From Paenibacillus sp. G2S3 (GTDB taxonomy: Bacteria > Bacillota > Bacilli > Paenibacillales > Paenibacillaceae), in the NCBI RefSeq assembly GCF_030123105.1, contig NZ_CP126095.1, positions 3,906,001-3,970,000 of the forward strand: a stretch of 64,000 bases of DNA, in the 5' to 3' direction. The notes beneath the pieces were generated by a model that was not told where the DNA came from, searched no databases, and saw only the letters and a program-made list of their open reading frames with translations. Shown here in pieces: positions 8,040-17,027 of this stretch (the first letter of the stretch is position 1; every line of letters starts with the position of its first letter). The position numbers were made by a program, and so were the translations under genes.

Positions 8040-8257
8040 GGTCGAAGGTTCATTCCTATACCGAGATTCGTCATATATCGCAAATAATTCTTGTTAAATC
8101 TACAGCGATCAGTGGATGGAGTTATACATTTAAGAACGCGCCTTTCGTAGGCTTTTGTCCATCATGGAATGTTAATATTATTCGCAATGAAAGTGTATCG
8201 CCTCTACACTGAGCAATTAAAGCTCAACTCTTACTACTCTTAAGACACCCCCATAAT
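8040..8257. other. Intergenic stretch after the heptamer array
   Basis: I find no gene, strong promoter or repeat between the heptamer array and the terminator hairpin. Confidence 0.5.
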
Positions 8258-8316
8258 AAAAAGACCATCCCTTCGGTCATCATCACTTACGAGATGACTT
8301 TTGGGATGGTCTTTTT
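8258..8316 (-). terminator. Terminator of the beta-helix protein gene
   Basis: AAAAAGACCATCCC and GGGATGGTCTTTTT form a strong stem with A/T runs on both sides, so it could stop transcription in either direction. It lies just past the stop of the minus-strand gene. Confidence 0.85.
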
Positions 8317-8347
8317 CCGAACACTAAGCGGAGAAATTCGCCGCTAT

Positions 8348-11300
8348 CTAGTTATAGAAATTCACTTCACGCACAGACCACCAGCTTGAAGCTGTTCCCG
8401 TCTGCACCACTTTGATGTACCTCGCGTTCTGAGGCGCAAATGTCGCTGTCACAACTGGACCAGTGCCGTTACCGCTTGCCACGGCGTTGCCCCAATTCGT
8501 TCCGTCATTTGAAACGTATACCTCATAGCCACGGGCATAATCCAGATCGCTACCTGTAGAATCCATCACGATCTGACTAATACTCTTCACTGCCTGCATG
8601 TCTACGGTGAACGATTGCCCTGGTACCATCGCCGCCCCGGTACTCCAGCGTGTAGTCATGCTGCCATCCAGTAAGTTGGCTGGCACGTCTCCGCTAGTCG
8701 GCGAAGAACTCGCCGTCCAGCCTGATCGATCCAGTGCACCCCCTGTTCCTCCACCTCCTGCCTGAGTTGTAGCGGTAGCCGTGTTGCTCGCCGTTGACAC
8801 ATTTCCGGCTGCATCTTTCGCTTTCACTGTGTAGCTGTAAGCAGTTGCTGGTGTCAAGCCAGTATCACTGAAAGATGTCGTTGCCGTGTTCCCCACCTGA
8901 CTGCCTCCGCGATAAATCTCGTAGCCGGTGACGCCTACGTTGTCGGTCGAAGCCGTCCAGCTGAGGTTGATACCGTTGCTTGAAACTACTGTCGCTGTCA
9001 AATTCGCTGGAGCACTCGGCGCTTGGTTATCGCCAGTTCCAGTGCTACCGAATACATTAAACTCCCTAATAGACCACCAGCTTGAAGCTGTACCTGTCTG
9101 CACCACTTTGATGTATCTCGCGTTCTGAGGCGCAAATGTCGCTGTTACGACTGGACCAGTGCCGTTACCGCTTGCCACGGCGTTGCCCCAATTCGTTCCG
9201 TCATTTGAAACGTATACCTCATAGCTACGCGCATAATCCAGATCGCTACCTGTAGAATCCATCACGATCTTGTTAATGCTTTTCACTGCTTTCATGTCCA
9301 CGGTGAATGACTGCCCCGGTACCATCGCTGCTCCAGTACTCCAGCGTGTAGCCATGCTGCCATCCAGTAGATTGGCTGGCACGTCTCCGCTAGTCGGCGA
9401 AGAAGTCGCCGTCCAGCCTGAACGATCCAGTGCAACCCCTGTGCCTCCACCTCCTGCTTGAGTTGTAGCTGTAGCCGTGTTGCTCGCCGCTGACACATTT
9501 CCGGCTGCATCCTTTGCTTTCACTGTATAGCTGTAAGCAGTCGCAGCCGTCAATCCAGTGTCGCTGAAAGATGTTGTTGCCGTGTTTCCCACCAGACTTC
9601 CCCCGCGATAAATCTCGTAGCCGGTGACGCCTACGTTGTCGGTTGAAGCAGTCCAGCTGAGGTTGATGCCGCTGCTTGAAACTACTGTCGCTGTCAAATT
9701 CGCTGGAATACTCGGTGCTTGAGTATCGACAGTGCCATTCCCTGAATATTCAGAAAGGGTCTGCCTCATCGCTTCCGCAGGGGAATTAGCGTATACTTTA
9801 CCCCCGATATTATTGATGATATGCGTAATTTCACTGCCCGCCGTACCTGATAGCCATATTGATGTGGCATGGTGGATCTTCACACCTGGTACGTTAGGAA
9901 CCTCTATCGCACTTTCGAGCTTAACTGGTGCGTCTCTGAAGAATGAATACACACCAAGCCCCCATGCTTCATGACTAGTTACACTGTCCGCCACTTTATA
10001 GGAGGCATATCCATTTACCGTGCCGTTTTTGCTCATCCAGCTCGATTGATTCGGAACATCATAAGGAATTTCAGATTGATAGAAATACACTCGACCACCA
10101 TTACCATTCCATAAAGTCTGATATTCATTATGATGTTCGTTAAACAAACCATAGATCGTCACATTGTTACCATTTACAACAAGACCGTTCTTGGAGACAT
10201 TAGACGTCCAGCTTGCACCCGCCCCATGATCTGCGCGCCATATCCAGAGCTGATCTGCAATGACATCATTACTGTTGATCTTTAAACTGATATCGTTTTT
10301 CCCTGAGGAAGCCCCACCTGTTCTAAAGGTCAGATCGTGAAGTGATGTTGGATTGGCAGCATGATTCAACACGCTACCGCTGGCTCCAACTTCCAGCAGA
10401 GAAGGTGAATTTACTGGGCCTGCATCAAAAGTAAGACCTGCGATCTTCACTCCGTCCACATCACTGACTGACATGACTGCTTTACCATTGTCTGGAATCA
10501 ACGTAGGGATACCAACACCGAGCACGACGGTGTTAGCATTCGTTATCCGGATCGTATCACTTAAATGGTAGATTCCTGGTGTGAATAGAAGATGTTTGCC
10601 CTGGCTTAGAGCGGAATTAATATCCGCTGCGCTCGATGTATTCGGTTTAGCGATATAGAATTGATCAATAGAGATCGATTGACCCGGTGTTTGGCCGTTT
10701 GCCCAGCTGACGCCCTGCGTATTGTTTTGTAATGATGGAACAAATACTTGGTATTGACCTGCACCGTTAATATAAAGATATGGCTTCTCTCGTATAACAG
10801 GCGTTCTATCTACAACAGTGTAAGGCGGATCTGGAAATTGACCTGTTGGTGGATTAGTCACGCCTACAAATACCATGTTCCAAACACCATTCGACCAGCT
10901 TCCCCATTGGCTATTTCGTGAGAACCACTGCTGCTGTGAAGCGGGAACAACTGTACTGTCTACGATAGAATCGGCAAGAAATCCTCCGCTGGCCCATCCG
11001 GCATTCCAATTTGAGTCAAAATCAAAAAGATCTAGTTGACCTTTGATGTGTAATCTACGAAGAGGTGCCGCCTGAGAAACGGCGATTTGTGTGGTTCCAC
11101 TGGAAGGGGTGATCGAAAGGTTCTCTATGGTTCGCCAGAAATTTCGGGTGGCATTTCCGTTATCCCAATCGGCATTAATATTCAATCCTCCAGTGATGTT
11201 AACATCATTAGGATTTTGGCCGAGACCAGACACTTGAGTATAGAAACCTACGTTAAAGTTGACGTTGTATGCACCCGGCTTAAAAAGAAATGCTTTTCTA

Positions 11301-11521
11301 TCACTGCTGAATTCATTGGATTCCAAAGTGTTAAATACGGATGACGTAATATTCTGAATGTCTGTAGCGGACATCGTTGGATCAAATACGTAGACATTTG
11401 GACCAAAAATAGACGTATTCGCCTCACTAATTGGTGCTGCTTCGGTAATGGCAGGGTTAATCGTAGATATGCTTACTGCAATCGCAAGTGCGGAGACGGT
11501 AGAGACAACTTTTTTTAACAT
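8348..11521 (-). CDS. Secreted beta-helix (pectate_lyase_3/GH55-like) protein with two Fn3 plus two F5/8C (discoidin) domains
   Basis: The ATG follows GAGGAGGA. The 1057-residue product has a signal peptide (~1-28, ending ITEAAP). A long right-handed beta-helix region follows (~30-600), with landmarks FKPGAYNVNFNVGFYTQV, REKPYLYING, LLFTPGIYHL and GGRVYFYQSEIPYD. This matches a family common in actinobacteria and Paenibacillus that is often labelled adenylyl cyclase or F5/8-type protein; I see no cyclase signature. The C-terminal part is Fn3 (~605-690), F5/8C (~700-830), Fn3 (~838-925), F5/8C (~935-1057). The two Fn3-F5/8C modules are nearly identical even at DNA level, a recent duplication. 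Likely role: extracellular binding and cleavage of a polysaccharide; GH55 members act on beta-1,3-glucan, which would suit the divergent GH81 neighbour. Substrate not proven. Confidence 0.82.
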   Translation of the reverse strand: MLKKVVSTVSALAIAVSISTINPAITEAAPISEANTSIFGPNVYVFDPTMSATDIQNITSSVFNTLESNEFSSDRKAFLFKPGAYNVNFNVGFYTQVSGLGQNPNDVNITGGLNINADWDNGNATRNFWRTIENLSITPSSGTTQIAVSQAAPLRRLHIKGQLDLFDFDSNWNAGWASGGFLADSIVDSTVVPASQQQWFSRNSQWGSWSNGVWNMVFVGVTNPPTGQFPDPPYTVVDRTPVIREKPYLYINGAGQYQVFVPSLQNNTQGVSWANGQTPGQSISIDQFYIAKPNTSSAADINSALSQGKHLLFTPGIYHLSDTIRITNANTVVLGVGIPTLIPDNGKAVMSVSDVDGVKIAGLTFDAGPVNSPSLLEVGASGSVLNHAANPTSLHDLTFRTGGASSGKNDISLKINSNDVIADQLWIWRADHGAGASWTSNVSKNGLVVNGNNVTIYGLFNEHHNEYQTLWNGNGGRVYFYQSEIPYDVPNQSSWMSKNGTVNGYASYKVADSVTSHEAWGLGVYSFFRDAPVKLESAIEVPNVPGVKIHHATSIWLSGTAGSEITHIINNIGGKVYANSPAEAMRQTLSEYSGNGTVDTQAPSIPANLTATVVSSSGINLSWTASTDNVGVTGYEIYRGGSLVGNTATTSFSDTGLTAATAYSYTVKAKDAAGNVSAASNTATATTQAGGGGTGVALDRSGWTATSSPTSGDVPANLLDGSMATRWSTGAAMVPGQSFTVDMKAVKSINKIVMDSTGSDLDYARSYEVYVSNDGTNWGNAVASGNGTGPVVTATFAPQNARYIKVVQTGTASSWWSIREFNVFGSTGTGDNQAPSAPANLTATVVSSNGINLSWTASTDNVGVTGYEIYRGGSQVGNTATTSFSDTGLTPATAYSYTVKAKDAAGNVSTASNTATATTQAGGGGTGGALDRSGWTASSSPTSGDVPANLLDGSMTTRWSTGAAMVPGQSFTVDMQAVKSISQIVMDSTGSDLDYARGYEVYVSNDGTNWGNAVASGNGTGPVVTATFAPQNARYIKVVQTGTASSWWSVREVNFYN

Positions 11522-11630
11522 AAAGTTAATTCCTCCTCTTAATAAGCCATAATGGACTTCGTCTCAAACCCTGTGGCAGCCTGTTCCACTAGCAAGTCAT
11601 CACATATTCTTCAATCCTCCTAAATGAAAT

Positions 11631-11644
11631 TGATAGCGCTTACT
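11631..11644 (-). promoter_or_regulatory. cre-like site upstream of the beta-helix gene
   Basis: Read on the minus strand, AGTAAGCGCTATCA fits the CcpA operator consensus TGNAANCGNWNNCW except at the first base. It lies about 110 bases before the start codon, where catabolite control of a polysaccharide-degrading enzyme would be expected. Other LacI-family regulators could also use it. Confidence 0.5.
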
Positions 11645-11878
11645 TAGAGCTAACTTCTTTACTCTAAATCCGGTTACCAATCTAGTAAATACCCTAAAAT
11701 TGTTTAATATGCCAAAATTTCAACTATTTTAAAGCCATTTTAAAGTCGCTCATTTGAAACAGTAATCCATCGATACCAATATTTAGTGGTACATACTAAT
11801 ATTCTTGGGTATATGTTTCTTTGCGTCTGGAGTTATTGCATCATTTTCCAAGCTCAAGTACAATCATTTTCGTAAATA

Positions 11879-11892
11879 TGTATCCGTTTACA
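11879..11892 (+). promoter_or_regulatory. cre-like site upstream of the GH81 gene
   Basis: TGTATCCGTTTACA is nearly palindromic and fits TGNAANCGNWNNCW with one mismatch. It lies about 105 bases before the GTG start. The divergent region 11522-11996 (475 bp) otherwise shows no clear -35/-10 pair. Confidence 0.45.
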
Positions 11893-11996
11893 TTTTTAAA
11901 GAGAGGAACGGTGGTGTAGGCAAAAGATTTGATAAGGGCTGTGTTTTCGTTTTATGAGGATTATGAGGACCAAGAGATTCTGAAGGAGGAATACGA

Positions 11997-14900
11997 GTGT
12001 ATAAACGAAGTAAATTCAAACGGATTATAGCTATGATGCTTTGCTTGGTAATGCTTTTCAGCTTATCAGCCTATTTCAGTGCTACTCCTGCACATGCTGC
12101 TGTTCCCGAGCTTCTATCTCTAAGAAAACAAGTCCTTGCCTCATCAATCGAAGGCGATAACTCAACGGAACGGGCCGTAGACGGTAAAATTAGTTCACGT
12201 TGGGCGAGTGTTTGGCAAATGGACCCGCAGTGGATCTATGTCGACCTCGGTTCGGTTGCAAATATTAGCCGTGTCTATTTAAGCTGGGAAGGCGCTTTTG
12301 CCAAAGCTTACAAAATCCAAGTATCCAATGATGCCAACACGTGGAATGATATTTATTCTACTGCGTCAGGTAACGGCGGAATTAATGACTTGACCAATCT
12401 TTCAGGTACTGGAAGATATGTACGTGTGTATTGCACACAACGAGCCTTAATCGATTATGGATATTCGCTATACGAATTCCAAGTTTACGGGCAATTCACT
12501 ACACCTCAGCCTCCAACCCCAGTTAATATTGCTGTAAACAAGCCGGTAACAGCTTCTACGTGGGAAGTTCCATCTTGGTCAACAGACCCCGGGATTGTAT
12601 CTGCAGTAAAAGCGAACGACGGGGATTATACAACCCGCTGGGCGTCAGAGGCTTGGGATCCTCAATCCATAAGCATCGATCTAGGCAGCGTGCACACCCT
12701 CGGCACCGTTATCTTGAATTGGGAATCAGCGTACGGTAAGTCCTATGACATTCAGGTATCCAATGATGGAACCAACTGGAAGACAGTGTATCGACAGTTA
12801 TATGGACGTGGCGGAGTGGAGACGATAAAATTTAAAGCTGATGGGCGATATATCAGAATGGATGGTTTTGCAAGAGGATCAGCCTTCGGGTACTCTCTGT
12901 ATGAATTTGAAATCTATGACTATGTGAATGGCGATCCTGTCCCAGCGCCTCATATCCCAGATAAACCCGTTCCACAAATCGTAAATGTAGGTGCTGGAAG
13001 CTACAAAACAAATGACATCACTACCTACACCCCTACCTATCCGGAATACAAAACAGCCAACGTAACAGGACCAATACCTTCGGGCGGATGGTGGCAGTCT
13101 ATTCTCATCAAACGCTTAAGTGACGGACTTGTAGCTCTACCTCTGCGTACGCAATATACGGACCAAGGTCTGAGCGTCATGAATCCCGGAGCTGGATTTG
13201 TGTCAGTGGATGGAAAAACCGTCAGTACTGCTGGCGCACCTGATTTCTATCTCATGGCGAACAATATTAATCCGCTGAACATGTCTTCAAAAGTAGACGG
13301 TTACGGGGATTATTCAGTTAGAGCTGTTTTGAGTGACGACAATACATTTAAGATGAAAACCACATTAGTCAAAGGTTCTCCCTATTTTTATAATGAATTT
13401 ACGGATTCAAATGCTCCCTTCCTGGTATTGAATGGCACCTCCACTCGTTTCTTTGATAATAATAATGCAACAATATTGGCCGCCGATGGTTCTTCCATTA
13501 CCGCTGATCATATTGGGGTCGAAGTCGCCAACGTAGACAGCGGAGGCAACAGCAAAACTAGATCCTATGGATTGTTCGCTCCAGCTGGCACCGTATTCAA
13601 TAGAGAAGCTGGTAAACTAACAATTCATTTAGGCAACCAGGAAAAATACCTCTCCATCGGCACCCTACCAGCAAATGATAAGCTTAACTACTATCACCAG
13701 CATGCTTACGCTTTCGTTACGGATACTAAGGCCAGCTACAATGTTCAAGACGAAACCGGTTCAGTCGTGACAACCTATAATTCAGCGGTGCAGCTTAAAC
13801 GCAGTGGCTTCTCGTCAGACACTTTAATGGCGCTTTTGCCGAACCAATGGAAATCTATTACTCCAGCCACCTCATTGACCGCGCATACTTATCCGTCCAT
13901 CCGCGGAACAATGAAGGTTCATGAAGGAAATACATTCTCCACTGACAATAAATTCACCGGCATTATCCCTCAGTTTGGTGAACCAACAGCCTCCAGTTCT
14001 TACAACAGAGCGGATGCTATCAGTTATCTTAATACCATGAATGAAATGCTTGAGAATAACTACATGTGGGATGACCCGTATTGGGAAGGTAAGAACCTGC
14101 AACCACTCGCGCAAGGTATACTTATTGCAGACCAGCTAGGGGAAACTGCTATCCGGGATAAGTCCTTATCTATTTTGAAAAACATCTTAACCAACTGGTA
14201 TACCTACAGTGGAGGATGGCCGGATGACTACCCTTATTACCTTTATTACACACCAGAATGGGGTGCTATGCAGGGAGATGGCGGAGACCACGGCATGGCC
14301 AAATGGATGTCCGACCATCATTATGTCTGGGGCTATTATATCTACGCTTCCGCAATTCTGGGCACATACGATAAAGACTTCGTGAACAACTATGGTGGAA
14401 TCGTCGAACATCTGATTCGAGATGTAGGAAATCCTTCACGCACAGATTCTATGTATCCATACATGAGAGCATTTGATCCTTATGAGGGTGTATCGTGGGC
14501 TGGAGGTTATGGTGACAGCTACGACGGTAACAATCAGGAAGCTACATCTGAAGCTTTGTTCGCTTATGCGGGTGAATATCTATGGGGTGTAGTTACAAAT
14601 AACAAAGCCTACCGAGATGCCGGAATGTGGGTTTACGCGTTAGAAACGAATTCCGTCATGCAATACTGGTTCAATTATGACCAAGATAACTGGCTTCCTA
14701 ACTATAACCATGGAGTCGTTGGGCAAGTATTTGGTAGCAAGAACTACTATGGCACTTATTTCGCTGCCGCTGCGGATAACATTTATGGCATTCAATTTTT
14801 GCCAACTGCACCGTACATGTCTTATCTAGGTCTTCGACCCGATGCGGCAGGCAGAGTCTATAGTGCGTTTAAGGTAGATAAAGGTGGTCCTGAAACCGGC

Positions 14901-16799
14901 TGGTATCATATCATTTGGCCATTCGAGGCACTCAGTAATGCACAAGATGCACTCTCGAAATGGGATCCTATCAAAATTGCAAACGACGATAACAATGGTA
15001 AAAAAGAATGGGCGAACACATACTGGTTCCTCCATGCTATGAATGCTTTTGGTACACGTTCATCAGATATTTGGTCTTCTAACTGGTCCACTTATCAAGT
15101 ATTCAAGAAGAACGGAACCTATACGGCCAACATCTGGAATCCTACAGACGAGACTATATATGCGCTCTTCCGGAACGCAAGCGGTACAATTGTAGGTACA
15201 GTAACCGTTCCTGCCAAGAAAACAGTGGTAGCTAACCCTGCCAATGGTATCCAGCCACCAACTTCCAATGACCAAGTTGCAGCGCCAAGCTTTAGTCCAG
15301 CAGGTGGAACTTACACGTCGGTTCAATCGGTGGTGATCTCCAGCTCTACAGCAGGGGCAACCCTCCGTTATACAACGGACGGCAGTGAACCTAATGCATC
15401 ATCAACGAAATATATATCTCCTATTTCCGTGACAGAGAATATGACGCTGAAGGCCAAAGCATTCAAGGAACTAATGAAAGATTCTGCAACTACGAGCTCC
15501 ACCTACGTAATTAATGTGGTAACACAAGTCACTACGCCTGTTATAACACCTGCGACCGGAACCTTTACTGAAGCACAAAATGTATCGATCACTGGCAGTA
15601 CACAAGGTGCCAGCATCCGTTACACGACAGATGGCTCGGCGCCTTCAGCTAATAATGGCACTCTCTATACCGGTCCATTCAATGTGCCGGTGACAACTAC
15701 TATTAAGGCTATTGCCTTTAAAACAGGAATGACAGATTCTATCGTTTCATCTTCTGTAATCACAATAAGCGCGAGTTCTTTGAACCTAGCTTTGAACAAA
15801 TCGGCTAGTGCCTCAAGCTCAGAAGGTGGAAATACAGCATCCGCTGCTGTCGATGGCAACGGATCCACTCGCTGGGGATCTGATTTCAGTGATCCGCAGT
15901 GGATTCAAGTTGATCTGGGATCTAGCTACAGCATTACAGGTGTTAAGCTCAACTGGGAAACCGCAGCAGGTAAAGACTACAAAATTCAAGTTTCCACCGA
16001 TGGAGCAAATTGGACAGATGCCTATTCTAAGACTGGAGGAACTGGTGGAATCGAGACCATCAACTTTACAACACCGGTAACCGGACAGTATGTTCGAATG
16101 TCCGGTACGGCAAGAACAACAGGATACGGGTACTCCCTCTGGGAATTCGAGGTCTATGGATCTGATGTTGTTAATCAAGTAGCGCAACCAGAATTCAGTC
16201 CAGCAAGTGGTGTATTTACTTCAGCCCAAAACGTTACTCTGACATCAGCAACTCCGGGGGCTACGATTAAGTACACCACAGATGGCAGCACGCCAAATTC
16301 AAGCTCTACGTCATACAGTAATCCTTTTTCAGTATCCAGTACTACTGTTATCAAAGCCATAGCGATCAAAGCCGGAATGCCAGACTCCAACGTTGCGACT
16401 GCTTCTTTTACAATCAATTTACCTGCTGGAAATGCTATACCTGGTAAGATCGAAGCCGAAAGCTTCGCTGCTATGAATGGCATACAAACGGAGGAAAGTT
16501 CCGAAGGGACATTGAATGTGAGCTACACCGATAACGGGGATTGGATGGATTATACGGTAACTGTTGCGACAGCTGGAACTTATACCGTTGATTTTCGATT
16601 AGCGAGTCCTTATAACAATACACAGCTTCAGTTAATGAAGGGTACGGATGTGTTAGCAATTGTAACCGCACCTAATACGGGCAGCTTCCAAACCTGGCAA
16701 ACGGTATCTGCTACCGTCACATTAAGTGCCGGAACTCAAACCCTTCGTGTTTATGCTTTAACGAATGGATGGAATTTCAACTACATGAACTTCAGATAA
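11997..16799 (+). CDS. Secreted multimodular GH81 endo-beta-1,3-glucanase
   Basis: The GTG start follows AAGGAGGA by 6 bases. The 1600-residue protein has a signal peptide (~1-34, ending AHA). Two F5/8C domains (~45-165, ~180-310) are followed by a GH81 catalytic region (~335-1090). GH81 landmarks are DGGDHG at 761-766, D773 in DHHYVWGYY (likely acid) and E848/E852 in NQEATSEA (likely base). After it come two chitobiase/hexosaminidase C-terminal-like beta-sandwiches (~1100-1260), a third F5/8C (~1265-1385), a third sandwich (~1390-1475) and a CBM6-like domain (IEAESFAAMNG to the end). GH81 enzymes cut laminarin and fungal wall beta-1,3-glucan. The many binding modules suggest action on insoluble walls. 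The gene is divergent from the beta-helix gene and ends at a strong terminator. Confidence 0.9.
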   Translation: MYKRSKFKRIIAMMLCLVMLFSLSAYFSATPAHAAVPELLSLRKQVLASSIEGDNSTERAVDGKISSRWASVWQMDPQWIYVDLGSVANISRVYLSWEGAFAKAYKIQVSNDANTWNDIYSTASGNGGINDLTNLSGTGRYVRVYCTQRALIDYGYSLYEFQVYGQFTTPQPPTPVNIAVNKPVTASTWEVPSWSTDPGIVSAVKANDGDYTTRWASEAWDPQSISIDLGSVHTLGTVILNWESAYGKSYDIQVSNDGTNWKTVYRQLYGRGGVETIKFKADGRYIRMDGFARGSAFGYSLYEFEIYDYVNGDPVPAPHIPDKPVPQIVNVGAGSYKTNDITTYTPTYPEYKTANVTGPIPSGGWWQSILIKRLSDGLVALPLRTQYTDQGLSVMNPGAGFVSVDGKTVSTAGAPDFYLMANNINPLNMSSKVDGYGDYSVRAVLSDDNTFKMKTTLVKGSPYFYNEFTDSNAPFLVLNGTSTRFFDNNNATILAADGSSITADHIGVEVANVDSGGNSKTRSYGLFAPAGTVFNREAGKLTIHLGNQEKYLSIGTLPANDKLNYYHQHAYAFVTDTKASYNVQDETGSVVTTYNSAVQLKRSGFSSDTLMALLPNQWKSITPATSLTAHTYPSIRGTMKVHEGNTFSTDNKFTGIIPQFGEPTASSSYNRADAISYLNTMNEMLENNYMWDDPYWEGKNLQPLAQGILIADQLGETAIRDKSLSILKNILTNWYTYSGGWPDDYPYYLYYTPEWGAMQGDGGDHGMAKWMSDHHYVWGYYIYASAILGTYDKDFVNNYGGIVEHLIRDVGNPSRTDSMYPYMRAFDPYEGVSWAGGYGDSYDGNNQEATSEALFAYAGEYLWGVVTNNKAYRDAGMWVYALETNSVMQYWFNYDQDNWLPNYNHGVVGQVFGSKNYYGTYFAAAADNIYGIQFLPTAPYMSYLGLRPDAAGRVYSAFKVDKGGPETGWYHIIWPFEALSNAQDALSKWDPIKIANDDNNGKKEWANTYWFLHAMNAFGTRSSDIWSSNWSTYQVFKKNGTYTANIWNPTDETIYALFRNASGTIVGTVTVPAKKTVVANPANGIQPPTSNDQVAAPSFSPAGGTYTSVQSVVISSSTAGATLRYTTDGSEPNASSTKYISPISVTENMTLKAKAFKELMKDSATTSSTYVINVVTQVTTPVITPATGTFTEAQNVSITGSTQGASIRYTTDGSAPSANNGTLYTGPFNVPVTTTIKAIAFKTGMTDSIVSSSVITISASSLNLALNKSASASSSEGGNTASAAVDGNGSTRWGSDFSDPQWIQVDLGSSYSITGVKLNWETAAGKDYKIQVSTDGANWTDAYSKTGGTGGIETINFTTPVTGQYVRMSGTARTTGYGYSLWEFEVYGSDVVNQVAQPEFSPASGVFTSAQNVTLTSATPGATIKYTTDGSTPNSSSTSYSNPFSVSSTTVIKAIAIKAGMPDSNVATASFTINLPAGNAIPGKIEAESFAAMNGIQTEESSEGTLNVSYTDNGDWMDYTVTVATAGTYTVDFRLASPYNNTQLQLMKGTDVLAIVTAPNTGSFQTWQTVSATVTLSAGTQTLRVYALTNGWNFNYMNFR

Positions 16800-16805
16800 T
16801 TTGAA

Positions 16806-16853
16806 GCGGAGAACGACTATTGAGTTATGCTCATTAGACGTTCTCCGTTTTTT
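16806..16853 (+). terminator. Terminator of the GH81 gene
   Basis: CGGAGAACG and CGTTCTCCG form a perfect 9-bp stem followed by TTTTTT, directly after the GH81 stop codon. Confidence 0.88.
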
Positions 16854-17027
16854 ATTGAATTCGCATAAACCGAGTGTCATTAACTCACATCCTCCCTCAC
16901 CTCCCTTGTATACAGCGTTATATGGAGTATTGATTATAGCTGTACTTTTCAGCGATAACGTATAATCTCGGATGATCAAGCTTGAGTTTTGATCAAAAAT
17001 CGATCAAATAAGGAGAGGTTTTAATCA

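Noticed and set aside
7629..8097. Open frames on both strands with a seven-residue repeat
   Set aside because: A stop-free 7-base tandem repeat necessarily opens several frames. There is no start signal, and the composition is not that of a protein.
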